A stretch of 64,000 nucleotides of DNA from Siphonodentalium dalli (GCA_032622095.1 CP136068.1:115059509-115123508), one strand, 5' to 3'. Shown: positions 22,331 through 34,694, counted from the stretch's first letter. Translations and numbers: made by a program. Notes: generated by a model from the letters alone, not told the origin.

Positions 22331-23395
22331 AAGGTTATGACATTCCGCATCGGATAGGACCCGGTGTGAAATATACAGATGATGCAAAATATGATTTTTA
22401 GCTGATTAAGTGCCAAAATTAAGGAAAAATCCCTGTTTTTGTCAAATTCGGCAAAATGAGAAATAAAAGTATAAAAACGCGAACATTTTGCGCTAAAATA
22501 TTGCAGTTTACATACCTCTAGATATTTACTATGATAGTGGTACGATTTATCTGATATAAAGAAGATTTTTTTTAGATTTATTGTAAAAATAGACAAAACA
22601 GCGCAATTTTTCAATTTTTTTGCCTCACTTAATGGGCGATAGATCAATATTGTTTTGACCAAGGATATCGTATATAGTCTAGAAAAGTGCAGATATATAT
22701 ACCGCATACGACAATATGCTGAATATGTCATGATATTTAACACGTGGTGTGTTATATAAGATTATTTCAACCCTCACCCCAAAATTCATCAAAAAGTCAC
22801 TGTTTTAGGGAAATTCGGCACAAATGAATACAAAAGCACAGGTATTCGGGATATGTTGTGCTACGATATAGCAGGTTACACACTTACCAACACATAGTAA
22901 TGAAATGGCATGATTGCGGTGATAGATGTGACAATTTCTTAAATTTACGTGGAAAATAGACAAAATATCATTCATTTTCAGTTGTTTCGCCCCTCTTAAT
23001 AGGCGATTATTCAGTATTGCATTGAATGGAGATCCCGTGTATAATATAGAAACTTGTGGAAATATATACTGCATATGTTTGTAGGATAAAGATGTCATTC
23101 TTTGCCATATATGATATGTGGTGGTAGATTGTGTTACCCCCACCCCAAAATTCAGAAGAAACAAAATCAATTTTAGAAATTTCGTTATGGCAGAATACAA
23201 AAGCACAACTCCGATTATGTTGTGCTATTATATTGAAGTCTACCCACTTCGAGATATACATTATGATAACGCCATGGTATCATTTACAGATGGCAACATT
23301 TCGGAGTTTTCTGATGAAAGTAGACCGAAAATCGTGAAATATAAACTTGTTTGCCCCTCTACATGGGTGATAATTCAATTCCATTTTGAACAATA
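22330..23395. repeat. diverged tandem repeat, three units of ~366 bp
   Basis: Landmarks such as CCAAAATT, CAAATTCGGCA and GAAATATAC recur at 366-bp spacing: the AAAATT anchor is at 22415, 22781 and 23147. Units are strongly diverged. Short open frames on the - strand follow the repeats and carry no known motif. Confidence 0.7.
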
Positions 23396-23452
23396 ATCCA
23401 GGACAAACTCTCAAGAGTTGACGAGGCACATAATGCATATGCATGTTTTTAT

Positions 23453-24864
23453 GGGAGGCCAAATTCACATTTAATAATTAATTGTGCTTAAGTGCAATCA
23501 ATTATCAATTGCGCTTAAGCGCAATCAATTGCGCTTAAGCGCAATTAACTGAGATTAAGCGCAAATAATTACGCTTAAGCGCAATCAATTGCGCTTAAGC
23601 GCAATCATTGCGCTTAAGCGCAATTAATTGCGCTTAAGCGCAATTCATGGTTATATGTAACAAAACACCCCTGGTGAATAAATAGGTTTCTCCATAACTT
23701 AGCATTAACTCCTATTGACATGTCACTTCTTGGTTTCATTGGTTTGGATGGGTAGGGAGCTAGCCCAACTTCTTTATCAAAATGGCTGACTCGCAATATT
23801 ATCACCTTCTGTTTTAGTTGGAGCGATTCGTGATAGCATTATATTATCTTCGGTATATATTAGTTGGGGCTACTTGCAATAGCATTACTTTCTGTATTAG
23901 TCGGGGCGACATTAATTTTCTTCAATTTTCGAGTATACAGGCACACCATATGAGGGAAGCAAGCCCTCGGTGACACCACATTCACACTATATGATCATGG
24001 AAATACTATAGATTTGTGCAAGAGCTGCTGATTTAATAAGAAAAACTAGAGCTTCAGGACTGAGACACCAAAGCTCCAGTAATTACACACCATTTTTTGG
24101 ACAGGGATGCTGATAATATGAAAATAGGGTTTTTTCCCCCTGATTTAAGTCAATAAGTAAACCATACAGTAATGCTCTAATTAATCGACTCCTTAACCAC
24201 AGCAGAATTATGGATAACTTTTCAAGATTTAGTCGGAAATATGGCTTGTTGCCATTCATCGGAAAGCTCTCGAGAGCTTTTCGATGAATGGCAACAAGCC
24301 ATATTTCCGACTAAATCCTGAAAAGTTACCCATAATTCTGCTGTGGTTAAGAAGTCGATTAAATAGAGCATTACTGTATGAGGTAAGAAAGCCCTCATGC
24401 AGTGACACTGCATGCATGTATAGGATATTACCATAGTAAAGGCTAAAATCTGTGCAAAAATACATTAAAAACATCATACAAAACATTACTAGAGTTCCGG
24501 GAAGGCGACATCAATTCTTTGGACAGAGGGATGCTGATAATATGTAATTAGGGGATTCTCCTTGTTGAACACATACTCACAGTTTGACTGTTGAGTACAG
24601 GTCAAAATTAGCCCAATGCTCATCTTGTGTTGCTATGTGATACACCAGGTCATGTTAATAGTTTATGGGTAGGTTAGATAGTAGTCACAATTACGCTTAA
24701 GCTTAAGGGTAAATGCCCTATTTGCGCTTAAGCACAATATGTGGTATTTGCGCTTAAGCGCAATTGAAAGCGCAATTATTTGCGCTTAAGCGCAATCAAT
24801 TGCGCTTAAGCGAAATCAATTGCGTTTAACCGCAATTCATTATTAAATGTGAATTTGGCCTCCC
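23453..24864. mobile_element. TIR element (1.4 kb) with subterminal GCGCTTAAGCGC arrays
   Basis: Perfect 26-bp terminal inverted repeats beginning GGGAGGCCAAATTCAC. Just inside each end is an array of the palindrome TTGCGCTTAAGCGCAA: about ten words at 23485-23645 and six or more at 24695-24838. Between them lie a 23950-24130 block and a foldback element (24165-24378). No transposase. Subterminal motif arrays of this kind are typical transposase-binding regions in other families; that role is inferred. Confidence 0.75.
24165..24378. mobile_element. foldback MITE, family FB-1, copy 1 (most complete)
   Basis: Starts TACAGTAATGCTCTAATTAA and ends in its near complement. Arms of about 100 bp meet at AAGCTCTCGAGAGCTT. 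Copies 2 and 3 lie at 44993-45168 and 54154-54354 in COASY introns. The arms pair almost end to end; no ORF. Confidence 0.85.
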
Positions 24865-25440
24865 ATATGTTTTCGGATTGTATCATCTTCTGTCACATTT
24901 GTTTGGTTACGTTGCTGCACCCATCGCCCCAACAATACAATACATTGCAAGATGAGACAAACACGGAATATTCATATACACATTTATGCATTATATACAT
25001 ACCTTATATCAAGCTGGGGCGTTTGATAGTTACTTGAGTTGAAGAAATTACATCATTGTATATGTTTACTTCGCATAATATAGCTTCACAGTTGTATACA
25101 ATTATACGTATTGGGAGGTTTAGTTATTGTTACTAACCAGGTTCAGCCACAGTACATGTAACTTGTAACGTGTGTTGCCATTACCAACGAAATCACACGA
25201 CTCACATGACCATTCCGCTTACACGTACACCATCATTCAACCGTTTAGACGTTTTGAGTCAAATGTGCAGCATTGCAAAATGCGTATCAGAGGGGTGTCC
25301 ACTTTTTATATCAATCGACGAACCTGTGCTTAGTGAACTCTTGTTAAAGGAATACGGTCCTGAAAAAAATAAATTATTTTCTTTCAATATACCGATAATA
25401 TATATATAAAATGTCCATTGGGCGCATATAATCTAATATT
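24865..25440. other. no gene recognised
   Basis: Non-coding; short frames only. Confidence 0.4.
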
Positions 25441-25515
25441 CGGCCGCCAATCGTTATTTTTATAACGATTAAAAAAAAATCCGAAGTTAACCGAAGATTT
25501 TGTTGTAGACGAAGT

Positions 25516-25585
25516 CACGTGATCATCAGCCCGATCACGTGATTGTCACATGTAAACAGAAGCATAGCACGTGATCGATCACGTG
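25516..25585. promoter_or_regulatory. cluster of four CACGTG E-boxes
   Basis: CACGTG at 25516, 25536, 25568 and 25580, each in the longer word CACGTGATC or its complement. The last two form the perfect 18-bp palindrome CACGTGATCGATCACGTG. CACGTG is the core site of bHLH-zipper factors (USF, MITF/TFE, Myc-Max). A CpG-rich patch follows to 25680. Confidence 0.55.
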
Positions 25586-25677
25586 GTAACTCATTGACAA
25601 CGCATAGATACGCGACGGCGGTATTTTAAGTTTGCATGTAGTCGATCGCGGTCTTTGAAGATTGCCGCGTTATCACA

Positions 25678-25983
25678 ATGCGAATGCAAAACTTCGCCGA
25701 AAACATCGCCTTTCTCGTAATTAAATGTCTTTATCGTGTTATTATTACTATTATTATATGTATCGCGATGTGTTGTTACTATAAAGCCATGCCCGCATAT
25801 TATTCAGTTTTCCGCGCATTTATCTATATAAACGCGTGCTCGTGTTTATATATATTTTTTCGTTACCGGAATAGTCCAAGTTATATTATATATGCATATC
25901 AAGATTGCATATATACGCGAAGACTTGCACAGTTATTAGGCAATTATCATCTCGTAAACATTCCAATTTCCAGATGCCATTAG
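25678..25983 (+). CDS. possible small membrane protein, 101 aa, unrecognised
   Basis: I do not recognise this ORF. It begins about 90 bp downstream of the CACGTG cluster. It has one clear hydrophobic stretch (VIITIIICIAMCCYY, residues ~20-35) and a second weaker one (AFIYINACSCLYIFF, ~46-60), then a basic tail. AATAAA follows 10 bp after the stop, but that AATAAAGAGCG word is a local repeat. AT-rich DNA often yields hydrophobic frames of this length by chance. Confidence 0.2.
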   Translation: MRMQNFAENIAFLVIKCLYRVIITIIICIAMCCYYKAMPAYYSVFRAFIYINACSCLYIFFRYRNSPSYIIYAYQDCIYTRRLAQLLGNYHLVNIPISRCH

Positions 25984-25992
25984 TCGTGTGTC

Positions 25993-26839
25993 AATAAAGA
26001 GCGTTTCGTTTTAATTTATCGTAACGCGGTAAAACAACACAAAATTGGTTTATTGCTGTCGGATTTAATCAATTATAATCAAGTCATTCATTACCAATAT
26101 GATATGATAAGTTCATTTTTCCTTGGTTATGAATCATGTATATATTTGGGCAATATGGTGTTTATATATATTTCGGAATATTGCTTCCCCCACCCCAAAA
26201 CAATCTAGCCGACTGTCACTGATGGAAATTCACTGCATCTATGCATGGTTATTGGCCTATAAAATTAGCACTCTAGCGATGCGGTCTATTGAATATCCAG
26301 GTCATAAATCGACCTCTATGTGTCAATTACGCATAACAATAGGGTTATAAAATATATAAATGTTCGCCGTGGTTCGTTTAAACATCCAATCATATATAAC
26401 ACTTTTTGAAGGAGGGATAATAATCCGGTTTAATATGTAATCACATATTCAAGTGCTCTTTATTCGCAATATATCGTAATAGTGAACGCTCTTTATTGCG
26501 TCAAGGTAAAGGGACTCGACTTAGAACAGTTGTTCTAGTGATTGTTTACTGATTACAACAATACAGGTCAATACATGTACATGAACTTCCGATATGCATG
26601 CTTTATATATCCTTCCATCATTGTCATAGCAATTTCCGCTTTATTAAACTCTTTTTATTCGTACCATATTAGGAAAACTATTAACATGGAACGCTCTTTA
26701 TTGAGCCATGGTGAAGGAAATGGGGACTCGACTTAGAATAGTTGTCATCGTGAATTATTCATCAACATACTCCCCACTTTAACTGCAATTGTATGTATTC
26801 GTAACCATGACTGACTCGTCAAATTAAACGCTCTTTATT
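25993..26839. repeat. recurring AATAAAGAGCGTT motif cluster
   Basis: AATAAAGAGCGTT or its complement occurs at 25993 (+), 26450-26463 (variant), 26485-26497, 26690-26702 and 26826-26839, and again near 30630 and 30730. Two copies (26485, 26690) are each followed by a shared GGGACTCGACTTAGAA block, so part of this is a ~205-bp duplicated module. Confidence 0.6.
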
Positions 26840-28039
26840 TGGTATATGTAATCGGTTTCTGATTTTGCGCAACGGGTTTCCCACAGAAATCCTGCCAAAT
26901 GTCACGTAAACGAACATCGTTTGGAAATGAATACAGCATATGCCTAACTGAGAGTCACTAGAATTAATGAATGATTGTAAATACGGGACACTCGGGGCAT
27001 ATATATACGGAAAATTAAAACAAAATCGCGAACACGCACCCGAATAAAGTTCACATGCCGCGGCTCGTGTTTTTATAAGCTTTATATGAAAGTGTTATCT
27101 ACCCCGCTCAATCGTCCCTCTATATTTTTTTGTCAAAACAAAACGGATTTTCCATCGCCATATAGGTAGACATAATTAACTCCGACTCCGATTCCCTGTT
27201 TTTAATTAGTTTACCTCGCTTGACGTCATGCCAGGTTTTGCGACGGAGATAGCCGACAAGCGGTGGTGGTATTATTTATTTATTTCTCGGCTTATTTATT
27301 ACACGATTTTTATGGGACTTGGATCATTGTGATCACAATAGGGGTGGCTTTCCGATAGAGTTTTGTTGTTTCATGAGGATAGTAATCCTTTAAATTCTTC
27401 AGCAGCGGTGAACACGCCGTTACTTTTCCCAAATGGGTTGTTGGTACGAACTACAATTATAGTAGTATATACTATCAATTACAAGTATAGCTTATGGTAG
27501 GCGTATGTGTTTCGTACGGTCTAAACACATTTTTACAGAAGTGACGACTGCGAGTCCATTTTGGGAGAAAATAGTGCCGTTCATTGCATTCAATCTTCTT
27601 GCCACACGCAGCATTGTGATATAGTTATGTTTGTATTTAATGCTGTTGTTTACATGATAAATATTGTTAGTTGTACACTAGATGAATGCGTGCAAAACTC
27701 GCGTGCCGATATACTTGGTTTTCTCGAAACTATTGAAAATCGACAACTGATAGAAAGAACACATATTCTAGTGATGTACCTGTAGCACCATATATGCGTA
27801 ATTCATGCGTGCAATAGGTTATTATGCGTAAGCTGTCAAGTGCCAACACAGCAAATAATAATTTACGGTAGACATGCATTGTAATGCATTGCACCAAATA
27901 CCACCCGAACCGAAATTGTTCTAGAAAATCCGGTGAAAAACGGAAACAATTTGTGACACCAGATAGCTATAATGGCACAAGCTCATTGTTAGATCACCAA
28001 GCACACTTTGAAATTTGTTCCAATATAAATGGATTGGAA
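26840..28039. other. no gene recognised
   Basis: Non-coding by eye. A TGACGTCA word (CRE-like) lies near 27220. Short frames have no recognisable motif. Confidence 0.4.
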
Positions 28040-28191
28040 ATTGATGAGATGATTGGCGCAAGGAACACTCGGTGACCTACTCCTAGGAAAAGAAGAAGAC
28101 TACAAAGTTCTTGTTGGTGCGATAGAAGGCCGATTTGCTGTCAAAAGCCTGACTGACCAGATCGTACAATTGCGTGCACGACGACAAGGGG

Positions 28192-28226
<35 letters not shown>

Positions 28227-28965
28227 CCGACGTCTGACCAATATGTTATATCATACTGCAACACATGAATTGAGAGACACCTTGGCAAAGGACCAATTCA
28301 TTGATGGTTTGTATGGTCCAGATATACGCTCAGGGCAAAACAAGCACGGCCGGGCTCTCTTGATGAGAGCATAAGACATGCAGTTGAATTAGAGGCTTTT
28401 GCCAAGTCTGACAAACATAGGGCTAAATACTATGCTAGGGTAGTAAATGAAGCAGACTCAACACAAAGCAAAAATATAGAACTTGAAGAACTCAAAAAGA
28501 TAAGAGATGAACTGAAGCCCCAAACTGGTTCTAATGGGGAAAACTCAAAATAGCTCACAACCGTCCCAGATATCACAGTCCATCTCTGAGACGAAGGAGA
28601 TAAAACAAATATTGACGGAGAAAAAGAGTAACGCAAATGAGTCCTGGATGGACTGTCGTGACGATAGACAGTGGAGACATAATTATAATGATAATCCTGA
28701 TTATAACACAAACGAATACAAAGAACGCACCAGATGCAGAATCCACGCGACATGTGTCATAATGCCTATCGTGGTAGGGGAGACGTGCAGAACACAAGTG
28801 GACATAGTAACTCCAACGAGTTTGTTAGATACATGTACATCTCTTCTGAAGAGGGGGGGGGCTGTATTTAGATTGGAATCTCTATGGACAGCCAGTGAGG
28901 TTTCTGATTGGTACTGGAACAACAGTTTCCATACTCTCAAAGAAACTGTATGACTACTTATCGGA
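28040..28965 (+). pseudogene. Gypsy-like LTR retrotransposon gag-protease remnant
   Basis: Gag pieces in order: NAQGTLGDLL and the following capsid helix (28056-28170), YRRLTNMLYHTATHELRDTL (28223-28285) leading into KDQFIDGL, and HAVELEAFAKSD (28378-28413). They fall in different frames, so the gene is frameshifted. A run of 31 G at 28193-28223 has replaced part of the capsid coding sequence. A retropepsin-like stretch lies at 28865-28960, where the catalytic D-T-G has become G-T-G, so it is inactive. No reverse transcriptase, integrase or LTR pair could be found. Confidence 0.65.
28193..28223 (+). repeat. 31-nt G homopolymer
   Basis: Uninterrupted G run inside the gag remnant, able to form G-quadruplexes. 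Its length may be affected by sequencing or polishing. A shorter run of 9 G lies at 28853-28861. Confidence 0.9.
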
Positions 28966-30150
28966 AGATAAACACCATATGTTACATAAATGATGTAGCA
29001 CACGAGCTGCTGATCATTGAGTCCAACGAAACGAATAAGGCTTACCGAGTTGTATCATCTAACTCATCGGAAACTCTGCCAGAGATAGTATCTTCTCGTC
29101 ACTTGTCAGAGCACATCAACACAAATTCCCCAGAAGGAATTGGAACTTTTGACACTGAGGATCACGAGCCCACTTATACCACGATAAGCAGCACGCATCA
29201 GGCACCAGCTATCGCAGAGAACACAGATATTGGCAGAATATGCCATATGTGACTCCTGGAAGGTCTGGACATTTACATATGCTCAGAAAGCTTAACGAAC
29301 CTATTATGGGTCTCTATGATCACATGGCAATACAGCAGTAGTTTCTGCTACCATAAACAATGGGGATGTGTTTCAAATTAGAGCTGAACCAAAACCATCC
29401 TATATATCCTGAAGTGAAACCAAATGCACAGGAGAAATATATTCGTCCTGACACATTGGAAGACATACATGGTCAGAGAAATTCGACATGTAATGACCAA
29501 GGCCTTGGCGATATTACGGCATCTCATCATATTCCATCAATCTCTCGACAATGGCTTATATAAAAAGTACGATGTCCCATATAATTACATGTATCAAGGG
29601 AAAGAATAAAAATATATTGGAACAAGCTGTACATGGAACATCTTCGGAAAATTGGAAGATAATTAAAGTAGAAGGGCATAATACAATGGGGAGACAGATG
29701 ATCCACTTCTCCACCCATGAACCAGAAAATGAAACTCCAAAGTGAAGTGGCAATATATAAATGGACATTAATAAATATTTACAGACTGGCTTCAAATTAT
29801 TCAGATCAACTAAGGATGTAATATTGTCTCCAGGGAATGAGGAAAACCCCATACCACATATACCTTCTTCAAAGATGTATTTCGAACAGATGAGGAGCGG
29901 ATATGCGACTGGGAGGACCATCATCAACTTCACAGTCAATACGACCGGTGACAGAAAACAAGTTCTCCAACATCGCAGGTGGCGTCTTGAACAAACTTTG
30001 AACAAACTGGATAAACAAGAACAGAAATATGTTGCATAATTATGCGGAGGGAGTTTTTTTGAAATGACATTTCCTGTATACAAATGTTCCGAAGTTCTTC
30101 TAATGAGCGAACTGAGATAATTATAAGCCAACAAATGAGAGTGGGAATAA
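28966..30150. other. unassigned; possibly more of the retroelement
   Basis: Several medium frames (28908-29252, 29761-30039 +) show no RT, RNase H or integrase motif. Could be decayed pol or unrelated. Confidence 0.3.
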
Positions 30151-32095
30151 AAATGCTAGTTTGTTTTATTCAAAGAATCCAGATTGAGACTGTGACCTTT
30201 TTGGGATGACCAGATCAATTCTAACCAACTGATTCCTCCCAATACTAGTATATTGGGGAAACATGTACATGTCTCACATGGACAGACTTCGGCGGTCCTC
30301 TGAGAATCACTCGAAAAATACTGATATACGATGATATGGATGGATCAAGCCATGTTTCAATGCCACATATTATATCTGGCTTTTCGGAGTTGATAATCAC
30401 GCCAAGGAACGTAAGATTTCTTGTTCTTTATTGATTGGAAGTTTATTGTCATCATTTTCAGTCGTTCGATCTCTACACTTGTTTTTGTTTGTAATACATG
30501 TACTTTACGTTTTATGGAGATGTACCAGGATGTACAGGGAAATATATATCCGATTTATGGAGCTGTTACAGGGAAATATATATCCATGACAGATTTCATC
30601 TGCAATCGGTGCAGAAATGTGGACGGCTATATAAAGAGCGTCCGTATCGTTTTGTTCGGTATGTGACTGCGCACAGATAGAGAGCGTTCGGGTACCGGGT
30701 AGTTGTTTGTCCCTTGTATTAAGGTAAAGATAAAGAGCGCCAATCGTGTCGTGCCAAAAGGGGGACGCCGTACAGAAAGGGGCGCCATGTTACCGGAGTG
30801 CCGATATACATATCCATGTCAAAAGTCATCGCAATATGTGCTGAAACATGGACACACATTCGCATTTATAGATTAGATGTTCGAAATTTTCGGATTATAA
30901 AATCTTCCGGGTATTTGGGCATTCGAAATAATTATGTGTATGCTAATCCCTCAATCTCTGAATATGTCACTGTGGTACCACCCAGATAGCACAAGGCTAC
31001 TATACTGCTCAATGGTTCATTCTTGTTGCATATTTACCGGTACGAAAAAAATAGAGTACGAAAAAAATTACATCACCAATTCCTGGTTTCTTCTTGACGA
31101 TTTCCCCGTAAAATTGGTAAATGATGCTCAAACATGCGGCATTTAATAAGTGACAAGTTGGAACACTGATTCGTAATTAATACTGATCGATAGCTAAAGA
31201 TGTATACACCACTGTAAATGTTTGACAAATGTTAGGAGGTTCCCGTCACCTATTTCCGTGATATCAATTGTGACTGAGTGAAGTGAAGCACTGAAGAGGT
31301 CAATGTCCTTAGTCTTATCACAATCCCTAGGAATCACTGTTAGTTGAATAAAATATTATTTAATAATATTAAATCAATATATTATATAGTTAGTTATTAT
31401 ATTAATATTACATATATCTGTATAGTAGAGGTAATAATAATTAATATATCTAGATCTATTTGTTATATTTTAATCAAATTTAATATTACATGGACAGTGA
31501 TTCCTAGGACTGTGGTCTTATACCGCTCAGGGACGGATATACTATATTAGTTCACTAGTATTTCCACTAGTACGACTGGACACGTTCCCCTCTTCCCATC
31601 TGTTTTGTAGTCAAGAAACTTTAGGGGATGCAAAAGTCTGTTTCATGAAAAATGAGCTGACAAACCTGGCATATTTTCCACACAAAAAAAACAGACAGAA
31701 ACAGATATAACAACATACGGTACTTAAAGATAATATAGAGAACATATATTGTTAAGGGGGTGCCACCAATAGATGTGTCCTAATATGTCTTTTGTACCAG
31801 AAAAGTGAGTTTGTTTCAGTATATCTGCAAAATTGTGGCATTGTTTTGGAATTCAAATGTGAAAAACTAGCCATATTTCTATTGTAAACATATGTTGTTG
31901 TCAGCTGAGTGTGGAATTCCCAAGAATTCATTGCAGGCACGGTACCGGTACAGTGCAGGTTTCAAAATTATTTGTAATCTATTTTTCGTTCGCCGTGTTT
32001 TGTTTAGGTAACCCATACCATAGGTTAGCAGGAAAGTTACACAAACTGTTATAATCACTGCAACTGGTATTATTAACTACATATGGGTAACTCAT
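30151..32095. other. no gene recognised
   Basis: AT-rich. GGGAAATATATATCC occurs twice near 30537-30586. 31345-31495 is almost pure A/T with many TTAATAT words. Confidence 0.4.
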
Positions 32096-32100
32096 TGAAT

Positions 32101-32170
32101 AGATCATGTCATGAATCTCTACTCCAGCTGATGTCGGACAGTCAGAGTAGAGATAATTCATGGCATGATC
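32101..32170. repeat. imperfect hairpin
   Basis: GATCATGTCATGAATCTCTACTC near 32102 pairs with GAGTAGAGATAATTCATGGC and GATC near 32145-32168. A short frame over it (32083-32343) is probably chance. Confidence 0.55.
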
Positions 32171-32885
32171 AATTGTTGGATGATGCCAGACACGCTACAT
32201 GTAGATCGCTCGGGCAGCTAAGTCCCGAAGGCCAGACAGGACTCCTCGCATATATGAGTCAATATCAATTTTGGTCAAAATTTATGTCCTCGGTGGATGA
32301 TGAGTGCACAATGCAACGTGTGGATCCCAACTATTGTTCCTAGTGTGCATCTCCATCACTGTCATAACATGCACACACAAATAAGCGTGATGTTCGGGTA
32401 TATATGTATGTAATGGGCTCATTAATGGCCAGATTTGACCAAAATGGCCTGTCCCCAGGAAAATTTTACAGGCTAAAATCGAAATTTCGATATATTAACT
32501 ACATGCCACCGAGAAAATCCTCTGGCATATCATTAGTTTAGTTCTTGATATGAACTACTGTCACATATACACCACCCAAGATTGAAGTTAACTAAGTGAA
32601 AATTGCTCAGAAACTTTGTACCTCAGCATTTTGTCTCTCATGTAACGAAGTGCTATTTACTTGACATAATGACGTATCCCTGATATTTATAATCTCAGTA
32701 TTTTGTGCTCCGTGACGCTGTGTATGTCACAATATCAGAAACGCATGTCGTCTGAATCAAATAACAACTTGCGATAACACAATTATATAATAGGTAGGTT
32801 GACCCCCTCGCGTACTTTTCAAAGTCGTCTTTTAAATAACGCATGTTTGTTCGCTATAACATATGTATAATTATGTTTCAAATAA

Positions 32886-33245
32886 ATGTTTCGGAAGCCA
32901 CTGTGGTGTATTTTATACTTCCCTATTTTCGCCATACTGGAGGGAGAACTCACTGAATGCCGTGACCAGAATGGTCTGTACATCTCTACTGTAACGTTCT
33001 CTGTTGTAACAAGCCAAAACGTTACAGGAGAGACCAATACTGTAACGAAAGGGGAAGGATGCTGTTTACAGAGGCTGTTTGTGCGTGAACACATGCAACA
33101 CCAAGCTGAAATATCTAGAGGGTGTAACTGGGGTCTTGTTCTTCTTTCAGATTACAAAATGTGTTTGATTTGGAAAATATTATCATTTTCGTGCGTCGAT
33201 GTTTTGAATTTTCGTTACATGAAAGATATGTTTATGTTACATTAA
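32886..33245 (+). CDS. possible secreted protein ORF, 119 aa, unrecognised
   Basis: Starts MFRKPLWCILYFPIFAILEG, which looks like a signal peptide, followed by a Cys-containing segment with two NVT-type glycosylation sites. No family recognised. The 3' half (from ~33100) overlaps diverged repeats that continue to 34200, so it may be spurious or only its first half may be an exon. Confidence 0.2.
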   Translation: MFRKPLWCILYFPIFAILEGELTECRDQNGLYISTVTFSVVTSQNVTGETNTVTKGEGCCLQRLFVREHMQHQAEISRGCNWGLVLLSDYKMCLIWKILSFSCVDVLNFRYMKDMFMLH

Positions 33246-34220
33246 AGATGTTCTTATGTGGTAAGTCGATTTTGCATTTCATGTGATTGTTATGAAACCA
33301 TGATAGCCGGGAGAAAACATCAATTATAACGAGACTGTTACTTTTTATTAGTTATTCCTTCGGTTGCAACATGATTCCATGTACGATCTAACTCAAATCG
33401 AGTGGCCGTTACAGTAAATACAACAATTGTTATCCAGAGGACATGCCTGTGGCATTTAATAATTGTTCTCTTTTCTTTGCCGCGGAAATATATCACACGA
33501 TATACATAATATTTAATTGGTTATGTTTGTCTTTCAACTCGAACTATTTTTCTGGTTTGGATAATAGTAACCTTTCTAGTGTTAAATTTGGGAAATTAGT
33601 GTTACACAAGGGATATATGTATGTTATAGTAAGGATATTGATACGTTGGGAGTTGATTAGGCGTTAGGGGGACGTCTTTTAAACAATATGGCCATGGGGT
33701 AAAATGTATTATAATGAGTTCGCTAAGTTATAATAATCACGCGTGCCAATTCCTTCACGATATCATGTACGCTCTTCTGAAAGCATGTGTCCGTTACATT
33801 AAATACATCCAATGCTATGTGTACGATCTGCCTGAGTTTCCTGATGCCTCAAAGTTTCCAGTGTGCCGGGATATATATCACATGATGTGCCAATGATTGA
33901 GCAATACTTTATTTATCATTCACCTAGCAATAGTTCTCTGATTTTAAAAATATTACGTTTTCTAGCGTTGAGGTTTTGGCTTTATTGTTACACGAAAGAT
34001 ATTATTAAGTATAGGTTAAGTATGTTCGTGTATGTTATGTCGATATTTTGTTTCAGGGAAGGCTTCCGAACTACGACAGTAGGAAGTAAATATATATTAT
34101 AATGCTTTTCGTTAGTTATATTAGTCGTGTGTGTTCATTGTGTGCACGATCGAACACAACTTGAGTGGTTGTTACAGAAATACAGCCAGTGTTATTGGAA
34201 GGACATGTTCTTGTAAATTG
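33140..34220. repeat. diverged tandem-like repeats, several hundred bp per unit
   Basis: Three blocks share the order CGATC..., GTTACA, ...GGACATG..., TATATCACA, then ...TTACACRAR. They begin around 33140, 33390 and 33770, and a partial copy starts near 34140. Strongly diverged. Short frames here have no known motif. Confidence 0.4.
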
Positions 34221-34252
34221 TTACAACATATTGTCCCATATAGAAATGAATT

Positions 34253-34690
34253 GTGTCACGAACATTGAAAACAGTTAGCGGAACTATGAGGATTCATCAA
34301 TTGAAGTCGGTTACACCACTGAACATTTCTTTCAGAGATACTAGCTGTGAATGTGACAGTGAGAGTGGTATTGGTAAGGGTCGTGCATTTAAAACTGCTA
34401 ATTTTGAAAGCCAGGTGAGCGAGACAGGTGGTAAAGGGGAACAGGATGCAGAAGTTTGTGTTGAAGATAGGGGTGAATCAGTAAGAGTTCCCCCTTGCGT
34501 TGAAGTTATTTGTGAGAACGTAGTTCCGAATAAGGTATATGTGATTGATGAGAGCGACAAAGTTGCCGAGAATGTAGTTGTGCAAGTTGCAAAGAAATTC
34601 GAAAAGCGTATTGTGGCTCGGAGGAATGTGAAACGGTGTGTAAAGAGAACAAGTAATGTGAGAGGTGAATATGGGGTGCCATCCCTGCAG
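34253..34690 (+). CDS. ORF of unknown function running into a palindrome array
   Basis: About 145 codons before the repeat array, with mixed charged residues and less AT-driven bias than neighbouring frames (ESGIGKGRAFKTANFESQV; a basic stretch KKFEKRIVARRNVKRCVKR at ~125-143). It has no family I recognise. The frame stays open through the following GATATC array to 34897, which adds repetitive residues. It could be an exon of an unknown gene or a retroelement gag-like piece. Confidence 0.3.
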
Positions 34691-34694
34691 ATAT

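Noticed and set aside
25516-25585. CRISPR-like or phage-type repeat array
   Set aside because: Irregular short spacing, eukaryotic context; no CRISPR arrays anywhere in the window.
28053-28374. poly-Gly protein encoded by the G run
   Set aside because: Gly tract comes from a 31-nt G homopolymer in a broken gag; flanking gag pieces are in different frames.
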